Positions 1-7,087 of a stretch of DNA of 9,686 nt are shown in pieces. Origin of the DNA: a bacterium (GTDB taxonomy: Bacteria > Bacteroidota > Ignavibacteria > Kapaibacteriales > Kapaibacteriaceae). How positions within the stretch are numbered: position 1 is the first letter of the stretch; the number at the start of each line of letters is the position of its first letter. Below the pieces are notes generated by a model. It did not search any database and was not told where the DNA came from. It saw only the letters and a list, made by a program, of their open reading frames with translations. Made by a program: the position numbers and the translations under genes. Location: assembly GCA_020050895.1 (NCBI GenBank), contig JAGVJW010000232.1, positions 1 through 9,686 on the forward strand, read 5' to 3'.

Positions 1-668
1 AGTACGTCGGTTGGACTGACGTACATTCCGATGTTTACATTCACCTGCGTTACAAAACCGTTGATGCTCGAATACACGTTCGCAGTGCTTGAAATATTTC
101 CAGCTTCAAGGTTGGTGATGTTTGCGTTGATCAGCTTCAATTTTGCCAGCAATCCGTTTCTTTTAGCAAGCCAGTTTTGATAGGTTGTCCGCGCCAGTTG
201 AAAGGTCTTTTGAGCCGTGAAATTTTCTTTGGCAAGTTCCTGCTGTCGCTCATAGTCGGCCTGAGCAAATTCGAGTTGATTTTTCGCCTCGAGGTAATCC
301 TGTTGCAATTGGATGAAGTCCGGGTGTTCAATCACTGCTATAAGCTGGCCCTTCTTTACTCTTGAACCTTGCAGCAATGTTGTGCTTTTCAGGAATCCGC
401 CGAGCGGAACAGAGACGGATATTTTCTGTTGTGGAGGAACATCGAGCATACCGTTGACTTTTAGAGAGCCAAGGATTATTCTTTGTTCTATTCCACCAAA
501 TTGAATACCAGCAGATTGCATTTGCTCAGGCGTAAATTCAACAGTGTCCTGAACTTTCTCAACAGGATGGCTCGGAGTCCCTTGTGGGGTCTTGGAATCA
601 CACGACGTCAACAATGACAAAGCAGACACAATCGGTACAAATATGAAATATTTATAAATGATGTTCAT
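1..668 (-). CDS. CzcB/CusB-type RND efflux periplasmic adaptor lipoprotein (incomplete at window edge)
   Basis: Membrane fusion protein that links the inner-membrane RND pump to the TolC-type channel and may pass metal ions to the pump. The reading frame is open from the ATG at 668 to the window edge; 222 codons are visible and the C-terminal part (most of the beta-barrel and membrane-proximal domains) is missing. Residues 1-23 form a lipoprotein signal ending in LLTSC, with Cys23 as the expected lipidated residue. Residues about 80-120 look like the first half of the lipoyl-like domain (SVPLGGFLK, VKKGQLIAVIEHPDF). Residues about 120-185 are a Gln/Leu/Ala-rich helical hairpin (LQQDYLEAKNQLEFAQADYE). 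Residues 199-222 begin the second lipoyl half (SSINGFVTQVNVNIG). The start lies 10 bases after the stop of the TolC-type gene, so it is the last visible gene of the efflux operon. No strong ribosome binding site is seen. Family assignment is firm; the metal transported is not shown by this gene. Confidence 0.93.
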   Translation of the reverse strand, partial: MNIIYKYFIFVPIVSALSLLTSCDSKTPQGTPSHPVEKVQDTVEFTPEQMQSAGIQFGGIEQRIILGSLKVNGMLDVPPQQKISVSVPLGGFLKSTTLLQGSRVKKGQLIAVIEHPDFIQLQQDYLEAKNQLEFAQADYERQQELAKENFTAQKTFQLARTTYQNWLAKRNGLLAKLKLINANITNLEAGNISSTANVYSSINGFVTQVNVNIGMYVSPTDV

Positions 669-678
669 GTTCGTTTCT

Positions 679-1953
679 TTACTTAGTGCCTGATAAAAAT
701 TCAATGAAAATGATGGACTGATTGTAATCGCTGAGAGTTTGCAAGTGACCTTCTCTGATGGCAATTGCCTTTTGCAATGCAATGAGATATTCAGCATAGC
801 CGATGTCACCATTTCGGAAGGCCGCTTCAGACTGCTTCAGTAGTAAGTCGGCATTCGGCAGGGCTGAGGTTTTATAGTAATCCAGACTGTTTCTATACTT
901 GGTGTAGGCTTGAATGGCTTGTTGGAACTGACCCAGCATAGTCTGACTGAAATATTCATAGCTACTTTGTGCAGCCTGCCGATTGAGTTCGGCAGCCTGG
1001 ATTCTGCCCTGATGAGGTACAAACCACAGTGGGACAGCCAAACCAACCTGAAAGCCGACGAAGCGGTCGCTCGATGTTGCCAACCTATCAGAAGAGTTGT
1101 AGGGTGTTCCGATCAACGTTTGGTTAAAGTAGCCCAACGAAATATCGGGACCGGCCTTCGCTATCTCCAATGCTTTGCGATTTGATTCAACTTCGGTTTG
1201 CTTCAGCATAAATGCTATGGCTGGATTGGATTGCAAGGCGGTAGAATCTGAATTGATGTTGAACGACAGCTCCTTCCACTCAGCCTGATCAGCGTTGGGA
1301 AGTACGTTACTGTTAAGCAGCAACTTAAGCTGAGCGCGCACAGCGGCCAGGTCTGCCTGACTGGATGCGAGTTGATTCCTCACTTCGTTTTGCTGCGTTT
1401 CTGCAGTAGTGCGCTCCAACAAATTGGATTCTCCAGTCGTGTAACGCAGTGTTGCAGCTTTCCGGAAGCCTTCATAGATGCTGTCCTGCTGCATTAGCAA
1501 ATATTGCTTAGCCTGTAGAAATGTTAGCTGGAAGTACACTCGTTTGACGTTAAAGATCAATTCATTCTCGATCGCCTTGTTTTTCAACTCACTCGATTCC
1601 ACAAGAGAACTGTTAAACGAGCCCTGACTTCCGAACACGGTAAAGGGAATTGTTTGCGAAATACTCAGGTTGTTGTCCTGTCGTCGGTAGCTGTTGTACT
1701 GACCATACACTAGAGAAACGAACGTTTTAGGTAAATCAACAGCTGTTTTTAACAATGCTCGTTGTGCTTCAGCTTCGTACAGAGATGCTCTTAACCCGCT
1801 GTTACTCTTCAACGCTTTCTCTATTGCCTGGTTGAGCGAGAATACCTGTTGCGATGAGCATGGAAGTGCAGACGCAAAGAATGTCATTATCAGGCAATAC
1901 TTCTTCATGACATTAAAAAATGAGTAGTTGTTATCTTTATTGAACGGTTTCAT
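679..1953 (-). CDS. TolC family outer membrane factor (CzcC/CusC-like)
   Basis: Outer membrane channel of the tripartite metal efflux pump; it forms a trimer that spans the outer membrane and periplasm. The 424-residue product has the TolC architecture: a secretory signal, then two repeats of long amphipathic helices. Examples are FSLNQAIEKALKSNSGLRAS near the mature N-terminus, with the usual 'L..A...AL..N' opening, and the Glu/Gln/Ala-rich stretch RTTAETQQNEVRNQLASSQA. The C-terminal segment with IGYAEYLIALQKAIAIREG is also typical of CzcC/CusC. Two starts are possible. The ATG at 1953 overlaps the pump stop codon (ATGA) and has AAAGGTG about 8 bases upstream, which fits translational coupling. 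The internal ATG at 1908 would begin the signal peptide directly (MKKYCLIMTFFASALPC) but has no ribosome site. The Cys in ALPC is not in a good lipobox because Pro precedes it, so lipidation is doubtful. The adaptor gene follows 10 bases downstream. Confidence 0.95.
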   Translation of the reverse strand: MKPFNKDNNYSFFNVMKKYCLIMTFFASALPCSSQQVFSLNQAIEKALKSNSGLRASLYEAEAQRALLKTAVDLPKTFVSLVYGQYNSYRRQDNNLSISQTIPFTVFGSQGSFNSSLVESSELKNKAIENELIFNVKRVYFQLTFLQAKQYLLMQQDSIYEGFRKAATLRYTTGESNLLERTTAETQQNEVRNQLASSQADLAAVRAQLKLLLNSNVLPNADQAEWKELSFNINSDSTALQSNPAIAFMLKQTEVESNRKALEIAKAGPDISLGYFNQTLIGTPYNSSDRLATSSDRFVGFQVGLAVPLWFVPHQGRIQAAELNRQAAQSSYEYFSQTMLGQFQQAIQAYTKYRNSLDYYKTSALPNADLLLKQSEAAFRNGDIGYAEYLIALQKAIAIREGHLQTLSDYNQSIIFIEFLSGTK

Positions 1954-4900
1954 TCAGGGAGCACCTTTACTCGTTTCGGTTCGAAATACAGATAGAGGCA
2001 GGGCAGGACCACCAAGGTCAGTAGGGTTGAACTGATCAAACCTCCAATGACGACGGTGGCGAGCGGCTTCTGCACTTCGGCGCCTGCGCTAGTGGCAATG
2101 GCCATAGGCAGAAAGCCAAGCGAAGCAACCGCCGCAGTCATTAGCACAGGCCGAAGGCGAATGAACGTTCCCTTCATAACAATTTCTGTTAAGTCATTTA
2201 TGCCGGTTTTTTTGAGCCTGTTAAATTCTGCAATGAGCACGATTCCATTGAGTACAGCAACGCCGAAAAGTGCAATGAATCCAATCCCGGCAGAGATGCT
2301 GAATGGCATTCCTCTGATCAGCAATGCAAACACACCACCAATGGCCGCCATCGGGATAGCCATGAATATCAGAATAGCCTGCTTGACGGATCCGAACGTA
2401 AAGAACAACAATAGGAGTATAAGAAGAAGGGCAACAGGTACGGCAATGGCGAGACGTTCCTTAGCCTCTTTCAGGTTTTCAAATTGTCCGCCGTACGTCG
2501 CATAATACCCGGTTGGAAAATCAATTTGTTGATTAATTTTATCTTTGAGCTCTTCGACCACACTGGCAATATCTCGACCCCTAACATTGAATCCTACGAT
2601 GATCCTTCGTTTAGTGTCTTCTCTCTGTATTTGATTCGGACCAACACGGAATTCCACGTCGGCTAATTGCTTAAGAGGTATTTGTGCACCTAGTGACGAT
2701 GTGATGAAGAGATTGCGTACATCGTCGATATTTTGCCGACTCTGCGAACCCAGTCGAACAACAAGATCAAATCTTCGTTCGCCTTCATATACCAACCCTG
2801 CCGATTGACCTGCAAAGGCAGTGGTAATAGCCTGGTTGATGTCCTCAATATTTAGTCCATACTTGGCTGCTTCATCGCGATTAACATGAGCGACGATTTG
2901 AGACAGACCGGTGACTTGTTCCACGTAGATATCCCTTGCTCCCACAACTGTGCCAACAATTTTGGCTACATGCCGAGCCAAACTGGTAAGCTCACTCAAA
3001 TCTTCACCAAAAATCTTTACAGCCACATCCTGCCGAACACCTGTCATTAACTCATTGAAGCGCATTTGGATTGGTTGCTGAAATCCAAAGGTTACACCGG
3101 GAAGGACTTCTAGCGCCTCACCCATTTTTTCGGCCAGCTCTTCGCGGCCTGATGCTCTCTTCCATTCATCCTTTGGTTTGAGGATTACCATGAGGTCGCA
3201 TGCCTCGATCGGCATTGGGTCTGTTGGAATCTCCGATGATCCAATCTTGCCAACTACTTCTTTAACTTCATCTGGAAACTCACGAAGCAATATTCCTGCT
3301 GCTTTTTGTGAAGTCTCGATGGTATACGCCAGACTGCTACCAGTAAGTACCCTCGTCTCCACAGCAAAGTCTCCTTCTTCGAGAGTCGGTAAAAACTCAC
3401 CGCCGATCTGCAGGAATAACATGAGGCTGATAGCAAACAGTGTCAATGCTGACAACACAACAAAAAGTTTGTGATGCAAAGCCCCCTTAATAGTTGGCTT
3501 ATATAAGCGGTGAAAGAGATCCATCATTGAGTCAGAGAAACTGCGTTTGTGTTCCGTGCTCTTACTAAGGAAGAGTGCAGAAACCATGGGGACATAGGTG
3601 AGGGAGAGAATGAATGCGCCCAGAATCGCAAAGCTTACAGTCTGAGCCATGGGCTTAAACATCTTTCCTTCGATGCCAATCAAGGCCAGTATTGGCAGGT
3701 ACACGATTAGAATTATGATTTCGCCGAAGGCTGCCGACGACATAATTCTCGATGCCGATTTATAGACTTCTTCATCCATCTGTTGCTGGGTTAGTCGAGC
3801 TGTACCCATCCGCGCATGAATGGATTTCCCCGTGATGTGGTGAAGAGTTGCCTCAACAATTATCACTGCCCCATCAACGATCAATCCAAAGTCGATGGCG
3901 CCAAGGCTCATCAGATTACCCGAGACGCCGAATACGTGCATCAGCGATACTGCAAATAGCATAGAGAGCGGAATGACGGAGGCTACAATCAAGCCGCCTC
4001 TAAGATTGCCAAGGAAGAGGACTAACACAAAGATGACAATGAGTGCCCCTTCGATCAAGTTTCTTTCAACTGTCCCAATAGCGCGTTCAACTAATAGACT
4101 TCTGTCGAGAAAAGGCTCTATTGTTACACCTTCGGGAAGTGTCTTCTTAATGTCTTCGATCCTCTCCTTAACACGGTTGACTACTGCATTGGAATTTTCG
4201 CCCTTAAGCATGAGGACAATTGCGCCTACACGTTCACCCTCATTATTGTAGGTAATGGCTCCATATCGGTTTGCGTATCCAAACCTTACTTGTGCCACAT
4301 CGCGAATGAGAACGGGCATTCCACCTTCATTATTTTTAATTACTATTTTTTGAATATCATCAACCGTAGTAACGAGGCCTTCGCTACGGATGAACCACGC
4401 ATTTGGCATCTTATCGATGTATGCGCCTCCGGTATTCTGGTTATTCCTTTCCAGAGCTTTAAAGATGTCGGCAATCCCCAGGTTATAGCTTCGAAGCTTG
4501 TCCGGATCGAGGGACACTTCATACTGTTTAAGGTATCCTCCAAAGCTGGCAACATCGGCCACTCCCGGAGTTCCCAACAGTCGCCTGCGTACAATCCAGT
4601 CCTGTATGCTGCGAAGTTCCATGGCATCGTACCTGCCCTCATAACCTTTCAAAGGCCGAACGATGTACTGATAGATTTCACCGAGCCCTGTACTTATAGG
4701 CGCCATTTCGGGAGAGCCAACGCCGGGCGGAATTTGTTTTGCTGCCACGATGAGCCGCTCATTCACTTGTTGGCGTGCCCAATACACGTCTACGTCGTCG
4801 TGAAACACAATCGTAACCACAGAGAGACCAAAACGTGAAAAACTTCGTATCTCTTCAATGTTGGGTATCGTCGCCATTGTTTGTTCAACCGGAAACGTTA

Positions 4901-5093
4901 CAAGGCGCTCGATATCAAGGGCAGATTGCGAAGGAGCTACGGTAAGAATCTGCACCTGGTTGTTGGTGATGTCCGGCACGGCGTCGATCGGAAGCTGCAT
5001 CAGAGAATAGCTTCCCCAACCAATTAAGAATACCGTAAACAAACCGACAATCAATTTGTTATTAATTGAAAATTGGATGATCCTGTCTAGCAT
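1950..5093 (-). CDS. czcA: CzcA/CusA family heavy-metal efflux RND transporter
   Basis: Inner-membrane proton/metal antiporter, the motor of the tripartite efflux pump. From the ATG at 5093 the product has 1047 residues, the normal length for the family. It begins MLDRIIQFSINNKL, the usual N-terminus, and has AAGGA four bases upstream, so this start is preferred over the in-frame ATG at 5180, which would add 29 atypical residues. Transmembrane helix 1 is near residues 12-33, and TM2-6 lie about residues 345-510. The fourth helix holds DFGLIVDGAVIIVEA, giving Asp401, Asp407 and Glu414, which match the proton-relay residues reported for CzcA of Cupriavidus (402, 408, 415). The periplasmic motif QMRFNELMTGVRQDVAVKIF starts near residue 676. 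The C-terminal helices carry GFIALFGVAVLNGI and GAEVQKPLATVVIGG. The DFG...DGA signature points to divalent cations (Zn, Co, Cd, Ni) rather than Cu(I)/Ag(I); this is inferred from family knowledge. It is preceded by the Cys-rich gene and overlaps the TolC-type gene by 4 bases. Confidence 0.96.
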   Translation of the reverse strand: MLDRIIQFSINNKLIVGLFTVFLIGWGSYSLMQLPIDAVPDITNNQVQILTVAPSQSALDIERLVTFPVEQTMATIPNIEEIRSFSRFGLSVVTIVFHDDVDVYWARQQVNERLIVAAKQIPPGVGSPEMAPISTGLGEIYQYIVRPLKGYEGRYDAMELRSIQDWIVRRRLLGTPGVADVASFGGYLKQYEVSLDPDKLRSYNLGIADIFKALERNNQNTGGAYIDKMPNAWFIRSEGLVTTVDDIQKIVIKNNEGGMPVLIRDVAQVRFGYANRYGAITYNNEGERVGAIVLMLKGENSNAVVNRVKERIEDIKKTLPEGVTIEPFLDRSLLVERAIGTVERNLIEGALIVIFVLVLFLGNLRGGLIVASVIPLSMLFAVSLMHVFGVSGNLMSLGAIDFGLIVDGAVIIVEATLHHITGKSIHARMGTARLTQQQMDEEVYKSASRIMSSAAFGEIIILIVYLPILALIGIEGKMFKPMAQTVSFAILGAFILSLTYVPMVSALFLSKSTEHKRSFSDSMMDLFHRLYKPTIKGALHHKLFVVLSALTLFAISLMLFLQIGGEFLPTLEEGDFAVETRVLTGSSLAYTIETSQKAAGILLREFPDEVKEVVGKIGSSEIPTDPMPIEACDLMVILKPKDEWKRASGREELAEKMGEALEVLPGVTFGFQQPIQMRFNELMTGVRQDVAVKIFGEDLSELTSLARHVAKIVGTVVGARDIYVEQVTGLSQIVAHVNRDEAAKYGLNIEDINQAITTAFAGQSAGLVYEGERRFDLVVRLGSQSRQNIDDVRNLFITSSLGAQIPLKQLADVEFRVGPNQIQREDTKRRIIVGFNVRGRDIASVVEELKDKINQQIDFPTGYYATYGGQFENLKEAKERLAIAVPVALLLILLLLFFTFGSVKQAILIFMAIPMAAIGGVFALLIRGMPFSISAGIGFIALFGVAVLNGIVLIAEFNRLKKTGINDLTEIVMKGTFIRLRPVLMTAAVASLGFLPMAIATSAGAEVQKPLATVVIGGLISSTLLTLVVLPCLYLYFEPKRVKVLPE

Positions 5094-5097
5094 GTAT

Positions 5098-5102
5098 TCC
5101 TT
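5098..5102 (-). promoter_or_regulatory. Ribosome binding site supporting the czcA start at 5093
   Basis: On the minus strand AAGGA lies four bases before the ATG at 5093. It decides between this start and the ATG at 5180, whose extra N-terminal residues are not part of the CzcA family. Spacing is slightly short. Confidence 0.5.
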
Positions 5103-5147
5103 GTAAACAATGAAGCACGTTTTATTAGATCTGTCAGATATTCTGAA

Positions 5148-5174
5148 AAGCGAAGGAAGGTTTTCCTTACGCTT
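5148..5174 (-). promoter_or_regulatory. Intercistronic hairpin upstream of czcA
   Basis: In the transcript direction the sequence reads AAGCG, a bulged T, AAGGAA, a four-base loop AACC, then TTCCTT and CGCTT. This gives 11 base pairs with a single bulged base, and the 3' arm runs into CGCTTTTC, a short U tract. It lies 61 bases after the stop of the Cys-rich gene and about 55 bases before the preferred czcA start. It could be a weak terminator or attenuator, or an RNA-processing or stability element that sets the ratio of the first gene to the pump. The pairing is read directly from the sequence; the function is inference. Confidence 0.4.
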
Positions 5175-5234
5175 CGGCACAGCGTTAGTGGGGGGTCTTA
5201 GGCGTTAGGGCCGGTGCAGCTTACAAAAAACTGT

Positions 5235-5558
5235 TCAGGAGAACTTAGGAGGCTGCCATACAGAATTACCATTGGCGTTCAATGGTTTTTCAAGGTAGGT
5301 GGGCGCTGCAAGCCTAACATGAATGGTTACAACAAATGATTTGTCGGGTGCCTGGTGGGGCTGTATATGTTTTGAGCAACAGGCACATATACAGAACGGC
5401 GTGCACAAGTCGTCGGTGGAACTGGTGTGGTATTGTTCAGCGTTAACAATTGCAGCGATATTTGCAGACCCTACGTCCATGCTAGACGAACTGTCTCTGC
5501 ATGGATTTAATGCAAGAAACAGCACGTACATAGCAAATATGATGCGCACTACATTCAT
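5235..5558 (-). CDS. Small exported Cys-rich protein, DUF6660-like, leading the efflux operon
   Basis: 107-residue protein of unknown biochemical role. Residues 1-20 form a signal peptide or single membrane anchor (MNVVRIIFAMYVLFLALNPC). A possible cleavage or lipidation point is at Cys20, but the lipobox is poor because Pro precedes it. A compact cysteine cluster follows at residues 52-61 (CTPFCICACC), with His64 and His68 just after it. From memory this resembles the DUF6660 family of Bacteroidota, small proteins with a signal peptide and a 'CSPxCxCxCC'-type motif encoded next to CusA/CzcA pumps; I could not check the match. The cluster could bind thiophilic metals in the periplasm, either handing ions to the pump or acting as a sensor or buffer, but this is inference. 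It is the first gene of the operon, 141 bases upstream of the preferred czcA start, and no Shine-Dalgarno site is visible. Confidence 0.72.
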   Translation of the reverse strand: MNVVRIIFAMYVLFLALNPCRDSSSSMDVGSANIAAIVNAEQYHTSSTDDLCTPFCICACCSKHIQPHQAPDKSFVVTIHVRLAAPTYLEKPLNANGNSVWQPPKFS

Positions 5559-5566
5559 TCAGAAAA

Positions 5567-5594
5567 CAAAACTAAGCGAAAAATACAATGCAAA
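5567..5594 (-). promoter_or_regulatory. Possible Bacteroidota-type promoter for the efflux operon
   Basis: On the minus strand TAGTTTTG (5574 to 5567) matches the Bacteroidota -7 consensus TAnnTTTG exactly. TTTG (5594 to 5591) lies 16 bases upstream as a candidate -33 box, which is a little closer than the usual 17-23. The -7 box ends only 8 bases before the start codon at 5558, so a transcript from here would be almost leaderless. The match is short and the region is AT-rich, so chance is possible. Confidence 0.33.
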
Positions 5595-5669
5595 GACCGC
5601 AGCGTGAAAAATGCGAAATATTTGCGGGCTCCATCCTGGGAAGCAGCAGAGTCATCTGCATTGGCACGG

Positions 5670-6181
5670 ATGACTGGAAAAGATAGTGTAACGTATGTTG
5701 TGTTTCTTCTCGGAGTTAACATTGGGAAACATAAACGTGTATCAATGAATGACCTTAAACGAATGTGTGAGAGAATGGGTTTTTCACATGTTCGTACGAT
5801 ACTTGCATCGGGCAATGTAATCATGGATGTGCCCAACAAGAGAAGAAAACACTTTGCATCAGAATTGGAAAAAATGATTGAGAAAACGTTCGGTTTTACA
5901 GGCAGCGTGATTGTCCGTCCGATGATGGAGATAATCAGGATATTTAACAGCAATCCATTTAAAAGAGCCACAGTAACCAAGAACACGCGTCTCTATGTTA
6001 CGTTTTTGATGAAAGACCGAAGGGAAGCCTTCAAACACCAATCCAAGTTGCGGATGGCAAGGGCGGTACATTTGTCATACTGGCCACAACTGAGAACGCT
6101 GTTTTTAGTGTTGTGGAGTTTGGCCATACGGGTACAACGAACGCCATGGTCAGGTTGATGTCTCAAGCGCACCAGATTTAG
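5670..6181 (+). pseudogene. DUF1697 family protein gene, frameshifted near 6003-6007
   Basis: DUF1697 proteins are about 180 residues long and of unknown function. The N-terminal half is clear: TYVVFLLGVNIGKHKRVSMN, GFSHVRTILASGNVIMD and RLYVTF correspond to the family's 'YIALLRGINVG', 'GF..VRTYIQSGNV' and 'LYVTFLS' blocks. After RLYVTF the original frame gives an Arg/Leu/Trp-rich tail unlike the family and stops at 6158. In the third frame, from 6008, the sequence continues DERPKGSLQTPIQVADGKGG and then FVILATTENAVFSVVEFGHT, matching the family's 'SEKPKSTL...' block, and stops at TAG 6179-6181. Adding one T to the five-T run at 6003-6007 joins the halves in register as YVTF-F-DERPKGSL. The usual C-terminal 'TTRNWNT' block is not found in any frame, so the 3' end also looks lost. 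I chose the ATG at 5670; a GTG at 5604 would add 22 unlike residues. It is a decayed gene, or an assembly error at the homopolymer. Confidence 0.8.
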
Positions 6182-6223
6182 TCCCAATCAATCGCACTCA
6201 TTAATTTACAAACATCATTTCAC

Positions 6224-6229
6224 GAGGAG
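6224..6229 (+). promoter_or_regulatory. Ribosome binding site of the VOC protein gene
   Basis: GAGGAG lies three bases before the ATG at 6233. It is one of the few clear Shine-Dalgarno sites in the window, and it supports this start. Confidence 0.6.
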
Positions 6230-6232
6230 CTT

Positions 6233-6637
6233 ATGAACCCTGTCGTTCATTTTGAAATGCCTGCAGAAGATCCAGATCGCGTTAAGGCGTTCTATGCAAA
6301 AGCGTTTGGTTGGCAAATGCAGACTATGGGGCCGGAAATGGGTAATTATATTCTGGCTTCGACGACGGAAACCGATGAAGTTGGACGCCCTAAGATTCCC
6401 GGTGCTATCAATGGCGGTTTTTACCAGAAAACTGATCAGCATAACGTTCCGTCGATTGTAATATCTGTCGATGATATTCACAAGGCAATGCAAAAAGTTG
6501 CACAAGCGGGTGGTACTGTTCTCGGCGGACAAAATGGTAGTGAACCCGATGTAATACCTGGTGTTGGATTGTTTGTATCGATTGTAGATACAGAAGGAAA
6601 CCACGTAGGCTTAATGCAGCCGGTTGAGATGCATTAA
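6233..6637 (+). CDS. VOC family protein (glyoxalase/dioxygenase fold)
   Basis: 134-residue single-domain protein of the vicinal oxygen chelate superfamily, cytoplasmic, with no signal peptide. It begins MNPVVHFEMPAEDPDRVKAF and continues FYAKAFGW, the usual first beta-strand and helix (family pattern 'vvhfEi.a.D.erak.FY..vFGW'). His6 and Glu8 lie where metal ligands are found. The second half has VPSIVISVDDIHKAMQKV and AGGTVLGG, and it closes with DTEGNHVGLMQP, matching the common 'DPEGN..gL.Q' ending. Both beta-alpha-beta-beta-beta modules are present, so the gene is complete. The superfamily covers glyoxalase I, extradiol dioxygenases, epimerases and fosfomycin or bleomycin resistance proteins; nothing here picks out one substrate. 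It starts 51 bases after the broken DUF1697 gene, so the two may once have been co-transcribed. It converges with the small membrane protein gene. Confidence 0.93.
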   Translation: MNPVVHFEMPAEDPDRVKAFYAKAFGWQMQTMGPEMGNYILASTTETDEVGRPKIPGAINGGFYQKTDQHNVPSIVISVDDIHKAMQKVAQAGGTVLGGQNGSEPDVIPGVGLFVSIVDTEGNHVGLMQPVEMH

Positions 6638-6718
6638 TTTACGGTGCCTGCTCTAGATGTTCAGGTTGGTCTGTTTCGAATTCTTCAGGCAATGAACTTT
6701 CGGTCTATTTCTCGTTCG

Positions 6719-6901
6719 TTATGCGTTGAAGTATCGCAATATTTCGTACACAAGTACAGCAGGCCAGAAAACAGCCTTGAGGATACCCAGAACGCCTAGC
6801 CAAAAGCTCGGCGCCGTCATGATAAAGTAAATAGCCGCTCCGATAAGCCCCATCCCATAGATGGGGTTTTCTGTTGTGTTCACCTGCACAAATCGCTTCA
6901 C
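6719..6901 (-). CDS. Small two-helix membrane protein, conserved hypothetical
   Basis: I know of no function for it. Starting at the GTG at 6901 the product has 60 residues. It contains two hydrophobic segments, roughly residues 16-30 (YGMGLIGAAIYFIM) and 35-52 (FWLGVLGILKAVFWPAVLVY), joined by a short turn with a Phe-Trp pair, and it ends YEILRYFNA. The pattern YGxGxIGAxxYxxxxAxxFWxGxLGxLKAxxWPAxLVY recalls short, widespread bacterial membrane proteins of unknown role; this is from memory and unchecked. The open frame extends up to an ATG at 7000, but that N-terminus is basic and unlike a membrane protein. The GTG at 6901 has AAGGGG seven bases upstream; GTG codons at 6889 and 6883 are alternatives. 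It is a single gene, convergent with the VOC gene and divergent from tRNA-Leu. Confidence 0.6.
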   Translation of the reverse strand: MKRFVQVNTTENPIYGMGLIGAAIYFIMTAPSFWLGVLGILKAVFWPAVLVYEILRYFNA

Positions 6902-6908
6902 TCGAGAG

Positions 6909-6914
6909 CCCCTT
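6909..6914 (-). promoter_or_regulatory. Ribosome binding site supporting a GTG start at 6901
   Basis: On the minus strand AAGGGG lies seven bases before the GTG at 6901. It is the best ribosome site in the frame and places the start just before the hydrophobic part of the small membrane protein. Confidence 0.45.
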
Positions 6915-7087
6915 ACATAATTATTAAACCGCAAATATGTGGAATAAACAACCAGAGGAATGTTGCGTCTGCCACCGGCGCATAGTTCAATGGAAATCAC
7001 CGATATTTTTCGACGTTGGCAAGCATACTGTTCAGCCTAATTCTTCAACATTGCAGATATTTGAAGTCTAGCTGATACAATGCGTAA

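Noticed and set aside
4290..4838. 182-codon open frame on the plus strand inside the pump gene
   Set aside because: It lies wholly antisense to czcA, and its translation has no recognisable domain or signal; it is a shadow of the pump's codon pattern.
5129..5139. Palindrome ATCTG-T-CAGAT upstream of czcA as an operator
   Set aside because: It is short, occurs once, lies inside the operon, and matches no metal-regulator site I know; chance is likely.
5094..5180. 29-residue N-terminal extension of czcA from the ATG at 5180
   Set aside because: CzcA proteins begin at the MLDRII-type sequence; the extension is unlike the family and covers the hairpin, and AAGGA supports the start at 5093.
5182..5208. 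Direct repeat GCGTTAG twice, 20 bases apart
   Set aside because: Seven bases repeated twice in a short intergenic gap is not enough to support a function.
5555..5986. 143-codon open frame on the minus strand across the DUF1697 gene
   Set aside because: It is antisense to clear DUF1697 sequence and the translation has no family features.
7076..7081. TACAAT as the -10 box of the tRNA-Leu promoter
   Set aside because: It sits only six bases before the mature tRNA end, and the nearest TTG-type -35 (TTGCAG) is 19 bases away; too weak to list as a feature.
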